A DNA stretch of 64,000 nucleotides from PNON01 sp964387025 (GCA_964387025.1 CAYLUZ010000006.1:62001-126000); one strand, 5' to 3'. Shown: positions 25,829 through 34,666, numbered from the stretch's first letter. Notes: a model not told the origin generated them from the letters alone. Translations and numbers: made by a program.

Positions 25829-27853
25829 TCACCCAAGTTTCCTTAAGTCTTCTTCACCAATTACCTTCACCCCCAATCCCCTTGCTTTCTCCAATTTTGA
25901 ACCCGGGTTTTCACCTAAAACCAGGTAGCTGGTTTTGGCACTTACACTGTCAGTAACCTTACCGCCCCTTGCCTGAATAAATTCCTTGACTTCCTCACGT
26001 CCGAATCCCAAGAGGGTCCCAGTTACGACAAAGATTAAACCTCTAAAGACCTGCTCTTCTCTTATATCAGTCTCCCTTACTACCTCCCGGGTTTCAACGC
26101 CTGCATTCTTGAATTTTTGGATCAACTCAAGGTTTTCTTTTCTGGCAAACCAATCGACGATACCCGCTGCGATATTCGGACCAATACCTTCGATACGCTG
26201 TAATTCTGCCCTTGTTGCTTTAGATAATAGATCGATATCCTTATACCTATTTGCTAATTCAATAGCCGCTACTTCTCCTACTCCGCGAATTCCGATGCCA
26301 TTAATTAATCTGGCTAATGGACGATTTTTCGAAGATTGGATCGCTTCGATCAGGTTGACTGCTTTTTTTTCTGCAAACCCTTCGACAGTTAATAGACTTT
26401 CTTTAGTGAGTGAAAATATATCCGCCAGGTCTTTAAGAAATCCAGCTTCTACTAATTGTTCAACAATTTTTATTCCCATCCCGGTAATTTCCATGGCTTC
26501 TCGGGAGACGAAGTGCTCCAGGTTCCGAACCAGCTGAGCCGGGCAGGAAACATTTACACAATATTTCGCTACTTCACCCGGTATTTGTTCCACCTTTTCA
26601 CCACAATCAGGACATGTTTCAGGAGGAATATAAACCTGTTCCTGTCCTGTTCTAAGGTCTACAATTGGTCCGATCACATACGGTATGACATCTCCAGCCC
26701 TTTTGATCATTATCCGGTCCCCAACCCGAATATCTTTTTCCTTAATATAGTCAAAGTTATGCAATGTTGCCTGCCTGACAACCACACCTCCAACCTCAAC
26801 TGCTTCTAAAACTGCATACGGGGTTAATACGCCTGTTCTGCCAACATTTACCCTGATTTCCATTAGTTGGGTGGAGACTTCCCTGGCAGGAAACTTGAAT
26901 GCAATAGCCCCACGTGGGTCTTTTCCGGCAACCCCCAGGCTGTCTGCGAGTACCAGGTCGTTTAGTTTGATAACCATTCCATCGATCTCAAAAGTATAGC
27001 TATCCCGTTCGGTACCACCCTGCAAACAGGTCTTGATAGCGTCATCGAGAGTGTCGCACAATCTGATTTTGCTGGAGACAGGAAATCCTAATGCTTTCAG
27101 GTAATTCAACAATTCCCATTGTGTTTTTGGGGTCTCGCCATCGGCATCCACAATATCATAAGTAAGCAATGTTAACGGCCTGCTTGCTGTAAGTGTGGGA
27201 TCAAGCTGCCTTAAAGACCCCGCAGCTGTATTCCGTGGATTCAAATAAGTCTTTTCACCTTTTTCCTGCAATTGCTGGTTGAGTTTTTCAAAACTGGCGG
27301 TGGATATGTATGCTTCCCCTCTTACCACAAGCCGCCCTGGTGGATTTGGTCCTTTGCTGTCTAGTGGAATCTTCAACGGAATGGCGCGAATTGTCCGTAA
27401 ATTCATCGTCACATCTTCACCGACCAGACCATCACCACGGGTCGCACCTTTTATGAACCTGCCGTTCTCGTAATGCAAGACCACGGTCAAACCATCGATC
27501 TTTGGTTCCACTACGAATTTTGAAGATCTTACTCGTTGATCTAATTTGGAAACTCGCTCATACCAGGCTCGAATATCCTGCTCATTAAAGCCATTAGCCA
27601 GGCTTAGAATTGGGGCAGGATGTTGAACTTTGGCAAATTTTTCAACACTTTGACCGCTGACCCTTTGAGTTGGTGATTCGGGGATGACCCACTTAGGATA
27701 CTTGAATTCGATCGCCCTCAACTCTGCCATTAACTGGTCGTACTCGGCATCACTCACCACCGGATCATCCATAATCCAATACCTGGAATTATGGTATTGG
27801 ATTTTCTGGATCAATAACAAATAATCTTCCTTGGTAAATTTTTCATCATTCAT
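25829..27853 (-). CDS. ligA: NAD-dependent DNA ligase LigA
   Basis: Essential replication ligase, 674 residues, the normal size. Domains in order: Ia and adenylation (active-site lysine in VVEPKIDGLTVVL), OB fold, four-Cys zinc finger (CPDCGEKVE with CVNVSCPAQ), helix-hairpin-helix repeats (about 460-590) and a C-terminal BRCT domain (GRGGKVTDSVSAKTSYLV-like segment). Nothing appears missing. It has its own promoter and diverges from the zinc-ribbon/radical SAM cassette. The GH114-like lipoprotein gene follows. Confidence 0.98.
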   Translation of the reverse strand: MNDEKFTKEDYLLLIQKIQYHNSRYWIMDDPVVSDAEYDQLMAELRAIEFKYPKWVIPESPTQRVSGQSVEKFAKVQHPAPILSLANGFNEQDIRAWYERVSKLDQRVRSSKFVVEPKIDGLTVVLHYENGRFIKGATRGDGLVGEDVTMNLRTIRAIPLKIPLDSKGPNPPGRLVVRGEAYISTASFEKLNQQLQEKGEKTYLNPRNTAAGSLRQLDPTLTASRPLTLLTYDIVDADGETPKTQWELLNYLKALGFPVSSKIRLCDTLDDAIKTCLQGGTERDSYTFEIDGMVIKLNDLVLADSLGVAGKDPRGAIAFKFPAREVSTQLMEIRVNVGRTGVLTPYAVLEAVEVGGVVVRQATLHNFDYIKEKDIRVGDRIMIKRAGDVIPYVIGPIVDLRTGQEQVYIPPETCPDCGEKVEQIPGEVAKYCVNVSCPAQLVRNLEHFVSREAMEITGMGIKIVEQLVEAGFLKDLADIFSLTKESLLTVEGFAEKKAVNLIEAIQSSKNRPLARLINGIGIRGVGEVAAIELANRYKDIDLLSKATRAELQRIEGIGPNIAAGIVDWFARKENLELIQKFKNAGVETREVVRETDIREEQVFRGLIFVVTGTLLGFGREEVKEFIQARGGKVTDSVSAKTSYLVLGENPGSKLEKARGLGVKVIGEEDLRKLG

Positions 27854-27889
27854 AGTGCAACCAATTCCATAATCAATACGTATTCGTTG

Positions 27890-27895
27890 TATAAT
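27890..27895 (+). promoter_or_regulatory. -10 box for the radical SAM cassette
   Basis: A perfect TATAAT on the plus strand lies 50 nt before the first gene of the cassette. The -35 is weak, so this call is tentative. Confidence 0.4.
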
Positions 27896-27903
27896 TTATT
27901 AAC

Positions 27904-27931
27904 ATTTTACTGAAATCTGATCATGCGTCAA
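27904..27931 (-). promoter_or_regulatory. Promoter of ligA
   Basis: On the minus strand TTGACG (27931-27926) and TAAAAT (27909-27904) are 16 nt apart, about 50 nt upstream of the ligA start. Confidence 0.65.
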
Positions 27932-27945
27932 CATAGGAGACCGTT

Positions 27946-28311
27946 ATGAAAACTGTCGGGAAAATTCTTACAGCCTTCTTTTTTATCTTCGGCGTTTTAT
28001 TCACCCTCGCAGCATTTAGCAGAAATCAAGCTAATCAGGGCGGCACTCTCGTTACAGGCATCATTTTATTGATTATTTGCGCTGTCCTGGGGTTCTTTTC
28101 CTTCCGAAAAGCCGCTGCACCAGTCTCTGATGATCAGAATATCACATACAAGATCGACTTGCCAGCAAATGTAAATATGGACACATTGAAGTGCCAATCA
28201 TGTGGAGGAGCCATTACTCCGGCAGATATCGCCATGGTTGCAGGTGCGCCAGTAGTTACCTGTCCGTTTTGTCATACTTCTTACCAACTAACTGAAGATC
28301 CTAAGTGGTAA
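27946..28311 (+). CDS. Membrane protein with C-terminal zinc ribbon
   Basis: A 121-residue protein with two N-terminal membrane helices (about 4-25 and 34-54) and a C-terminal cytoplasmic zinc ribbon made by C83xxC86 and C106xxC109 (KCQSCGGAI and TCPFCHTSY). It is not recognised as a named family. It is the first gene of a five-gene plus-strand cassette, 22 nt before the Cys-tailed protein gene. The start has a good ribosome binding site (AGGAG). It may help anchor or present the partner protein at the membrane, which is inferred from gene order only. Confidence 0.8.
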   Translation: MKTVGKILTAFFFIFGVLFTLAAFSRNQANQGGTLVTGIILLIICAVLGFFSFRKAAAPVSDDQNITYKIDLPANVNMDTLKCQSCGGAITPADIAMVAGAPVVTCPFCHTSYQLTEDPKW

Positions 28312-28333
28312 TTGTTATTTCCGGGAGGGATAT

Positions 28334-30034
28334 ATGAAAAAAATCAGCTTTGTCGTGTTGATTATTTTTTTGCTGTCATTATTTACCACATCGCTCGTAT
28401 CAGCTCAAACGTATTCCTTTTCGGTCGATTCAGCGACTATTGATGCATACTGGAATGCGGATGGAACATTAAATCTTAATTATGTTTACGGTTTTACCAA
28501 TGACCCATCAGCTTCACCCATCGATTTTGTGGATATTGGATTACCAAATGGTAATTTCAGCCTATCAGACGTATCAGCAGATGTCGATGGAAAAACGATA
28601 ACTGATATTAATACAGCAGATCCACAATATCTTAATGGTACGAAAGACGGAGTGACTCTTGGTCTTGGTTCGAATGCCATTCAGCCCGGGCAATTTGGTG
28701 TAGTTACTATGCGGGTTAACAATATCAGCAAAGTCATGTTTGTTTATAGCAATGACCAGGATCAAAATTATGCCAGCATTCGATTCATCCCCAATTATTT
28801 CGGATCACAGTATGTAAATGGCACAACCAATTTGAAGGTCACTTTCCACCTTCCTCCAGGAATTCAACCTGAAGAACCTCGTTGGGAGAAAATGGCATCA
28901 AGTTGGCCAGGAAATGCTGAACCAGAAACAGGATTTGATTCAGAAAATCGGATAACATATACTTGGCAAAGTACTGGTGCAAGCTCAAGCGATAAATATG
29001 AATTTGCCGCAGCCTTCCCGGCTGGCTATATCCCCGCCCAGGAGGTCTACACTCCTCCAGCTTTTACTTTTGACCCGACAGTTCTTATTTGCCCATGCAT
29101 GGCGATCTTCTTCCTGGCCATTATTGGTTTTAGTTTCTATTCTGCCATTTGGGGTGCAAAAAAGCGGAAACTTCAATACCTTCCTCCCAAGATCTCAATC
29201 GAAGGGCATGGGATCAAGCGTGGACTAACCGCTGTTCAGGCTGCCATTGTGATGGAACAACCGATGGATAAATTGTTAACCATGATCCTGTTTGGAGTGA
29301 TCAAAAAATCAGCTGCTTCTGTAAAATCTCGTGAACCATTGGATGTAGTTGTTACAGAACCCCTTCCCACTGGTTTGCAGCCATATGAATTGGAATTCCT
29401 GACTGCATTCAAGAGCCCGGCTGGGAAAGAACGCCAAAAGGCGATGCAGGAGGTTGTAGTTAACCTAGTAAAGTCAGTAACTGAATTAATGAAAGGTTTC
29501 AGCCGCAAGGAAACTGTCGCCTACTATGAAGATATTAATAAAAAAGCCTGGGAACAGGTGGAAGTATCTGGCACCCCCGAGATTAAAAGTCAAAAATATG
29601 ATGAGAATCTTGAATGGACCATGCTTGATAAGAACTATAACGACAGGACCCAAAAGACCTTCAGTCAGGGACCAGTTTTCTTACCCATGTGGTGGGGAAA
29701 CTTCGACCCGACATTCCGGGGTTCAACTGCGAGCCATACGCCTATATCAACAGGTTCAACCCCTTCGTTTGGTTCATCCAAACCGGTCAGCATTAACTTA
29801 CCTTCATTACCAGGAGCCGATTTTGCTTCATCAATGACAACAGGCATCCAAACCTTTGCTGCTGGTGCGGTCGGCAATATAACCAATTTCACGTCTGGAA
29901 TTACCAACCGAACAAACCCGCCACCGCCGCCTTCGACAAGCAGTTCCAGAGGTGGAGGAAGCAGTGGACATTCTTGTGCTTGCGCCTGCGCCTGTGCTGG
30001 CTGCGCTTGTGCGTGTGCTGGTGGTGGACGGTAA
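28334..30034 (+). CDS. Secreted/membrane-anchored protein with Cys-Ala tail (candidate radical SAM substrate)
   Basis: A 566-residue protein with a signal peptide (1-24, cleavage near SAQ), an extracellular beta-rich domain (about 25-240) and one membrane helix (about 249-272). A cytoplasmic domain (280-470) follows, then a Gly/Pro/Ser-rich linker and an extreme C-terminus of the form (CA)4-G-(CA)3-GGGR. Seven cysteines alternate with alanine at 548, 550, 552, 554, 557, 559 and 561. The topology recalls DUF2207-like proteins. The next gene, 23 nt downstream, is a radical SAM/SPASM enzyme with a PqqD-like domain, followed by a cysteine-less paralogue and a methyltransferase. The tail is therefore a strong candidate for post-translational modification. 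This role is inferred; no family with known function was recognised. Confidence 0.85.
   Translation: MKKISFVVLIIFLLSLFTTSLVSAQTYSFSVDSATIDAYWNADGTLNLNYVYGFTNDPSASPIDFVDIGLPNGNFSLSDVSADVDGKTITDINTADPQYLNGTKDGVTLGLGSNAIQPGQFGVVTMRVNNISKVMFVYSNDQDQNYASIRFIPNYFGSQYVNGTTNLKVTFHLPPGIQPEEPRWEKMASSWPGNAEPETGFDSENRITYTWQSTGASSSDKYEFAAAFPAGYIPAQEVYTPPAFTFDPTVLICPCMAIFFLAIIGFSFYSAIWGAKKRKLQYLPPKISIEGHGIKRGLTAVQAAIVMEQPMDKLLTMILFGVIKKSAASVKSREPLDVVVTEPLPTGLQPYELEFLTAFKSPAGKERQKAMQEVVVNLVKSVTELMKGFSRKETVAYYEDINKKAWEQVEVSGTPEIKSQKYDENLEWTMLDKNYNDRTQKTFSQGPVFLPMWWGNFDPTFRGSTASHTPISTGSTPSFGSSKPVSINLPSLPGADFASSMTTGIQTFAAGAVGNITNFTSGITNRTNPPPPPSTSSSRGGGSSGHSCACACACAGCACACAGGGR
29975..30031 (+). repeat. Cys-Ala repeat coding tract at the C-terminus
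   Basis: Codons 548-566 of the preceding gene encode CACACACAGCACACAGGGR. Synonymous Cys and Ala codons alternate irregularly (TGT/TGC, GCT/GCC/GCG), so this is not a simple DNA microsatellite; the protein pattern seems to be selected. Confidence 0.85.
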
Positions 30035-30057
30035 AGTTTCTCTGGACGATTGAAATA

Positions 30058-31449
30058 ATGACCTCAATTTCCAATTGGATCAAGAATTCGGTAGTGGACA
30101 TTCGAGAGATATTCTCGGATGGTGGAAAATTGCCATCATCTGGCCTGTACCACCATAGAATTGAACATGATGGTGGATATTCCCGTATCCATCTGCGCAT
30201 CAATCCCGATGTTTCCGGTTGCCTGGTGATTGATGCAGCTCAGATGATCCATCTCAATCCAACTGCCACTGTCATTGCATACCACTACTTAAATGGGAAA
30301 TCTGAAGAACGGATCAACCACCTTGTATCTAGGTCATTCTCTGTGGATAGTACCGAATTGATGCTGGATGTCAGGCAGACCATCAATCAAATCAATGAAT
30401 TGACCAGACCAAATGGTGCCTGTCCCATACATGAACTCGAGCTGGATACCACCATGCCTTTCAGTGCCAAATTAACAGCCCCTTACAGGATGGATCTGGC
30501 TATCACTTACCGCTGCAATAACGACTGCCACCATTGTTACAACGCCAGATCCAGATCTTTCCCGGAAATGGATACATTGCATTGGAAACGTGTGATCGAC
30601 AAGGTATGGGACTTATCAATCCCGCACATAGTGTTCACTGGCGGAGAACCAACTCTGAGGGAAGACCTGCCTGAACTAATTGCTTATGCTGAAAAAAAGG
30701 GATTGATCACTGGTTTAAATACCAATGGCCGTAGACTCAGTCAGACTAATTATGTAAGTACTCTGGCCGATGCCGGTCTTGACCATGTTCAAATCACTCT
30801 AGAATCACACCTCCCTGATATTCATGACCAAATAGTAAACTCAATCGGCGCATGGAAACAAACAAATATCGGAATCCAAAATGTCGTCAACTCACAACTA
30901 TATGTCATGACTAACACCACACTATTACAATCCAACAGCCTGTTCATTGATGGATTATTAGATTATCTTTCGGGAGCAGGAGTTCCCACTATCGGATTAA
31001 ATTCGTTGATTTATTCGGGTAAAGGGGCAAATGTAAATAGTGGTTTAAAGGAAGCAGAACTTGATATCTATTTATCCAAAGCGAAAGACCATGTACAAAA
31101 ATCCGGACAAAAATTGATCTGGTATACACCCACCCAGTATTGTCATTTCGATCCAGTCACGCAGGAATTAGGCATAAAAGGCTGTTCAGCTGCACGCTAT
31201 AACATGTGTATTGAACCGGATGGCAGCGTATTGCCGTGCCAATCATATTATGTTTCGCTTGGAAATATTCTCAGAGATAATTGGGATAGTATTTGGAACC
31301 ATCCACTTTCCGAATCTATTCGCAATAGAGCAAACATTCCTGAAAAATGTTCGGGTTGTTCCTTGGTAGTTGAATGCGGCGGAGGTTGCCCATTGCAGTT
31401 TGAAAGTGTAATTGTGAGTGAGTCAAAGGAAAATCAATATAATAATTAA
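30058..31449 (+). CDS. Radical SAM/SPASM maturase with N-terminal PqqD-like domain
   Basis: A 463-residue peptide-modifying radical SAM enzyme. Residues about 40-115 look like a PqqD/RRE-type recognition domain (SGCLVIDAAQMIHLNPTA). The radical SAM core has C153-x3-C157-x2-C160 (YRCNNDCHHCYN) for the SAM-binding [4Fe-4S] cluster and FTGGEPTLRED. The C-terminal SPASM region has GCSAARYNMCIEPDGSVLPC and CSGCSLVVECGGGCP for auxiliary clusters. The start at 30058 was chosen as the only ATG after the upstream stop; further upstream the frame overlaps the Cys-tail codons and would be shadow sequence. SPASM enzymes typically crosslink or epimerise ribosomal peptides, and the Cys-rich tail encoded just upstream is the obvious candidate substrate. 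Confidence 0.93.
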   Translation: MTSISNWIKNSVVDIREIFSDGGKLPSSGLYHHRIEHDGGYSRIHLRINPDVSGCLVIDAAQMIHLNPTATVIAYHYLNGKSEERINHLVSRSFSVDSTELMLDVRQTINQINELTRPNGACPIHELELDTTMPFSAKLTAPYRMDLAITYRCNNDCHHCYNARSRSFPEMDTLHWKRVIDKVWDLSIPHIVFTGGEPTLREDLPELIAYAEKKGLITGLNTNGRRLSQTNYVSTLADAGLDHVQITLESHLPDIHDQIVNSIGAWKQTNIGIQNVVNSQLYVMTNTTLLQSNSLFIDGLLDYLSGAGVPTIGLNSLIYSGKGANVNSGLKEAELDIYLSKAKDHVQKSGQKLIWYTPTQYCHFDPVTQELGIKGCSAARYNMCIEPDGSVLPCQSYYVSLGNILRDNWDSIWNHPLSESIRNRANIPEKCSGCSLVVECGGGCPLQFESVIVSESKENQYNN

Positions 31450-31500
31450 CCTGAAATCTTACAATTGATTTTGGATCAATTTCATTGAAAAGAGGGAACG

Positions 31501-32682
31501 ATGGCTAAATGGATGGATCGAATACAAGATATTTTTGGAAAAGGAATTCCAGTTCAATCAATCCCGGCGGGCATTTACTATTTCCAATCTCCACCGGATA
31601 CAGATATTCCTTACCGGCTGCATCTGAGGTTGGAAAAGGATGGCCGTGGTCTGCTGATCATTAATGCACATACCACCCTCCATCTTAATCAGACGGCAGC
31701 AGAGTTTGCTTACTATTTGGTCCAAGGCAACTCAGAAGAAAAGGCAGTTGCTGAGATCACGCGTCGTTATAATATCAAACCTGACCAGGCGAAAGAAGAT
31801 TACCTGGATATTGTAGAGAAGATAAAGACTCTGATCCAAACACAAGACCTTGAACCTGAGAACTATTTGATTATTGACAGCCAGGAACCTTACTCTGAAG
31901 ATATATCTGCACCATACCGCTTGGATTGTGGATTGACATATAAAGTCAACTCACCTGACTTAAAATCTGTTGCACCCATTGAGAGAGTTAATCGTGAATT
32001 ATTAACAGAGGAATGGCATTCAATATTGACTAAGGCATGGAATGCCGGAATTCCCCACATTGTCTTTACAGGCGGCGAACCCACCTTACGACCTGACCTT
32101 GCAGAATTGCTTGCTCATTGTCAGTCTCTTGGACAGGTTACCGGATTATTGACAGACGGCTTGAGGCTTAGTGACCAAGAGTACCTGCATAGCTTGCTGA
32201 ATGAAGGATTGGACCACATAATGATCCTTCTTGACCCAAAAGACGAGCAATCATGGGAAGCGATAAAAGATGTCCTGGTTGAAGATATCTTCCTGACCGT
32301 TCATCTGACCATAACTACGTATGACCAATCTCAAGTATTTGCGACTATTGATCGTTTGGAAAAAATGGGGGTTAATAATCTATCATTGAGTGCGAAATCC
32401 ATTCAGGATGGTACTGGGTTAAAGGAAAGTTCTGATTTTGCTACAAGCAAAGGATTAAATCTTGTTTGGGATATTCCCGTTCCTTATTCTGCATTTAATC
32501 CGTTCAATCTTGAATTAGAAAATACCAATCAGACAAAAGGCGAAGGTTTTGCCTGGTTATACATTGAGCCGGATGGGGATGTGCTTCCGTCGCAGGGAGT
32601 AAACACCGTTCTGGGTAATATGTTGACCGATGATTGGGCTTCCATCTGGGCAAATAGAACTAAGCCCATCGCTGTAAATTGA
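31501..32682 (+). CDS. Radical SAM paralogue lacking all cluster cysteines, with PqqD-like domain
   Basis: A 393-residue protein clearly homologous to the preceding enzyme along its length: a PqqD-like part (LLIINAHTTLHLNQTAAEFA), then APYRLDCGLTYKV and IPHIVFTGGEPTLRPDL. At the CX3CX2C position it reads LTYKVNSPDLKSVAPIE with no cysteine. The SPASM part is shortened to LYIEPDGDVLPSQGVNTV, with Ser or other residues where the active paralogue has Cys. Only two cysteines remain and neither is in a cluster motif. It is not a decayed gene: the frame is intact, the ribosome binding site is good (GAGGG) and it overlaps the methyltransferase gene. It may act as a recognition or scaffold partner of the active enzyme (inference). 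Confidence 0.88.
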   Translation: MAKWMDRIQDIFGKGIPVQSIPAGIYYFQSPPDTDIPYRLHLRLEKDGRGLLIINAHTTLHLNQTAAEFAYYLVQGNSEEKAVAEITRRYNIKPDQAKEDYLDIVEKIKTLIQTQDLEPENYLIIDSQEPYSEDISAPYRLDCGLTYKVNSPDLKSVAPIERVNRELLTEEWHSILTKAWNAGIPHIVFTGGEPTLRPDLAELLAHCQSLGQVTGLLTDGLRLSDQEYLHSLLNEGLDHIMILLDPKDEQSWEAIKDVLVEDIFLTVHLTITTYDQSQVFATIDRLEKMGVNNLSLSAKSIQDGTGLKESSDFATSKGLNLVWDIPVPYSAFNPFNLELENTNQTKGEGFAWLYIEPDGDVLPSQGVNTVLGNMLTDDWASIWANRTKPIAVN

Positions 32683-33437
32683 TGTTTTCGACAGCTGATT
32701 GGCACTCCCGGTTCTCCCAGCAGGCGCTCTGGACCTCACAGTTACGGTCATATATCTATAAACTGGTTGTTCCACGATCTGACGCAGCAATTTTGGATAT
32801 TGGTTGTGGAACAGGGGCACTGGAGTCTGAATATTCCTCACTAACTTACACAGTCATTACCTCTCTGGATATTGATCTTCCACGGTTGGTCTTTGCCAGG
32901 GAACAGTCATCCGCAAACTGGGTGAATGGTGATGCCCTATCATTACCTTTTACGCGAGATTCTTTTGATATTTGCCTTTGCCATTACCTGCTTTTGTGGA
33001 TCAATGAACCTCTCCGGGCGTTGGAAGAGATAAAAAGGGTCACCCGTCCTGGTGGTAACGTTTTGATCCTTGCTGAACCTGACTATACGCATAGGATCGA
33101 TTTCCCTGATGAGCTAAGCGTTTTGGGGAAATTGCAGGCTGAATCAATTGATTCACAAGGAGCTGATCCGGGAATCGGTCCATCGATCGCCGGATTGTTG
33201 AATCAAGCCGGTATTGAAGTCATCGAAACCGGTTTATCGGGGGGGCAATGGCGCCCTTCAGATTCAACTTATGAATATGAAAATGAATGGAAAACCTTAA
33301 AACATGACCTCTCAAACATTCTGACTGTTGAACAGATTGAGAAATATCAAGCTAAAGATCTGGCAGCTCGGGTGGATGGTACCAGGATCCTATTTGTTCC
33401 TGTCTTTTATGCGATTGGCAAAATCAAACCAAAATAA
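32682..33437 (+). CDS. Class I SAM-dependent methyltransferase
   Basis: A 251-residue methyltransferase of the Methyltransf_11 type. SAM-binding motif I is AAILDIGCGTGALE. An acidic residue follows in TSLDIDLPRL, and later motifs include NGDALSLPFTRDSFDICLCHYLLLW and VTRPGGNVLILAEPD. The ATG at 32682 shares its A with the stop of the cysteine-less paralogue (TGATG), so translation is probably coupled; an in-frame TTG lies one codon earlier. It closes the five-gene cassette. The substrate is unknown; the modified protein tail or a small molecule are both possible. Confidence 0.9.
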   Translation: MFSTADWHSRFSQQALWTSQLRSYIYKLVVPRSDAAILDIGCGTGALESEYSSLTYTVITSLDIDLPRLVFAREQSSANWVNGDALSLPFTRDSFDICLCHYLLLWINEPLRALEEIKRVTRPGGNVLILAEPDYTHRIDFPDELSVLGKLQAESIDSQGADPGIGPSIAGLLNQAGIEVIETGLSGGQWRPSDSTYEYENEWKTLKHDLSNILTVEQIEKYQAKDLAARVDGTRILFVPVFYAIGKIKPK

Positions 33438-33442
33438 TATAC

Positions 33443-33471
33443 TTGTAAATAATAGTAAAGACGGCTATAAT
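33443..33471 (+). promoter_or_regulatory. Promoter of tRNA-Pro
   Basis: TTGTAA (33443-33448) and a perfect TATAAT (33466-33471) are 17 nt apart, ending 17 nt before the tRNA. Confidence 0.7.
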
Positions 33472-33488
33472 TTTGGCAGTTCGGATAT

Positions 33489-33563
33489 CGGGGCGTGGCG
33501 CAGCCCGGCTAGCGCGCTTGCATGGGGTGCAAGAGGTCCCGGGTTCAACTCCCGGCGCCCCGA
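33489..33563 (+). tRNA. tRNA-Pro (anticodon GGG)
   Basis: A full cloverleaf can be drawn: acceptor CGGGGCG/CGCCCCG, D arm with GCGC stem, anticodon stem CTTGC/GCAAG around loop ATGGGGT (anticodon GGG), and T arm CCGGG-TTCAACT-CCCGG. The discriminator is A and CCA is not encoded. Confidence 0.96.
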
Positions 33564-33571
33564 CTGAACAT

Positions 33572-33597
33572 AACCGCCTCCCCCTGGCGGTTTTTTT
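33572..33597 (+). terminator. Intrinsic terminator after tRNA-Pro
   Basis: Stem AACCGCC/GGCGGTT (33572-33578 with 33586-33592), 7-nt loop, and a run of seven T (33591-33597). Confidence 0.88.
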
Positions 33598-33812
33598 ATA
33601 CCTTTCTTGCAATATTATTTTCTCTCAACTTCTTAAATGCTCATTAATCCCCCTATATTCAAGAAAATTACTAAATTAATGAAAACACTATATCTAATAA
33701 TTAATACATGTAGATTTCTGCTTGCTGTGTCACTTGAAGGCAAATAATTTTTCCTGTGAAATCCCAAAAATCGAATTAATCCCCTACAATACTTTCTATT
33801 ATGAAAGATTGC
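33598..33812. other. AT-rich intergenic stretch without recognisable gene
   Basis: Between the tRNA terminator and the promoter of the phosphate island I see no credible coding frame, RNA gene or repeat. Short frames here lack ribosome binding sites and recognisable sequence. Confidence 0.6.
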
Positions 33813-33841
33813 TTGCATTTTTAATTATATTGTTATATAAT
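33813..33841 (+). promoter_or_regulatory. Promoter P1 of the phosphate island
   Basis: TTGCAT (33813-33818) and TATAAT (33836-33841) are 17 nt apart, upstream of the first HAD gene. The surrounding sequence resembles promoter P2 at 42972-43000 in front of the RpiR-type regulator. Confidence 0.75.
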
Positions 33842-33891
33842 TTGCAAAAGTAAGTGATTTTTCAAAATATTTTATATTGTAAGTTATTTTG

Positions 33892-33906
33892 AGTAAAAAC
33901 AATATT
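33892..33906 (+). promoter_or_regulatory. Sequence element shared with promoter P2
   Basis: AGTAAAAACAATATT in the leader of the first HAD gene is nearly identical to AGTAAAACAATATT at 43042-43055 in front of the regulator gene, at a similar distance from the -10 box. A common operator is inferred. Confidence 0.45.
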
Positions 33907-33931
33907 CTCTCGGCAAAGGAAAGAAAATACT

Positions 33932-34666
33932 ATGCAAAATAATATCGAAGCCATTCTTTTAGATGTTGGAAATACAATGCGAATTGTCATTAAAGATGAA
34001 CTGTTTATGGCTCAATCCAAGCAGCAATTAGTCGATTTGACTGGAACAAAAATGACAGTGGACGAATTTATCCCAATGTTGGAAGATCGTTATCAAGTAT
34101 TAAGGAAGCGGGCCAAAGAGAAATTGATCGAAGCTTCTGAAAAAGAAATGTGGACCCAATGGATGTTGCCTGATTTTCCAATTGAAAAAATCGCCCCACT
34201 CTCCGCGAAGTTAACCCGACTTTGGCGTGATTGTGATGGTCGCCGAATTCCACGAGAAGATGTAAAAGAGACCGTCATTGAATTACATAAACGTGGTTAT
34301 AAATTGGGCATTATTGCCAATACTATTACCGAAACTGAGATCCCGGATTACCTCGAAACTGATAAGTTGACCGATTACTTTACAACAGTTGTTTTGTCAT
34401 CGAAGGTAGGAATTCGTAAGCCTGACCCAGAGATCTATTGGGAAGCAGCTCGTAGAATGGGAATAGAACCTTCAAAATGTGTCTATGTAGGTGATAACCC
34501 GGTCCGGGATGTTGAGGGTACCCGGCTCGCCGGTTATGGAATGTTTATTCTGTTTTATGAACCTGCAACTCAGGCAAAAGAACCGCCTATCGGCGAAGTT
34601 AAGCCAGATCACACAATAAAAACTATGAAAGACCTGTTGGATATTTTCCCTCCACGACAACTTTAA
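33932..34666 (+). CDS. HAD-superfamily hydrolase 1 (motif I DVGNT)
   Basis: A 244-residue HAD-fold protein with a helical cap between motifs I and II. Motif I is AILLDVGNTM, where the nucleophile Asp11 is present but the usual second Asp (general acid/base, +2) is Gly13. Motif II is GIIANT, motif III RKPDPEIY and motif IV YVGDNPVRD. Most HAD phosphatases need the second Asp, so the reaction here may be slower, different or assisted by another residue. Five other domains in this island share the same substitution. It is the first gene after promoter P1 and probably heads the operon that includes the phosphoglycerate mutases. The substrate is unknown, likely a phosphorylated small molecule. Confidence 0.88.
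   Translation: MQNNIEAILLDVGNTMRIVIKDELFMAQSKQQLVDLTGTKMTVDEFIPMLEDRYQVLRKRAKEKLIEASEKEMWTQWMLPDFPIEKIAPLSAKLTRLWRDCDGRRIPREDVKETVIELHKRGYKLGIIANTITETEIPDYLETDKLTDYFTTVVLSSKVGIRKPDPEIYWEAARRMGIEPSKCVYVGDNPVRDVEGTRLAGYGMFILFYEPATQAKEPPIGEVKPDHTIKTMKDLLDIFPPRQL

Noticed and set aside
29974..30057. Upstream extension of the radical SAM enzyme (MCLRLRLCWLRLC...)
   Set aside because: This stretch is the Cys-Ala tail codons read in another frame. There is no ribosome binding site, and the ATG at 30058 gives a normal N-terminus.
31501..32682. The cysteine-less radical SAM paralogue as a decaying pseudogene
   Set aside because: There is no frameshift or stop, the ribosome binding site is good, the next gene overlaps its stop, and non-cluster motifs are well kept.
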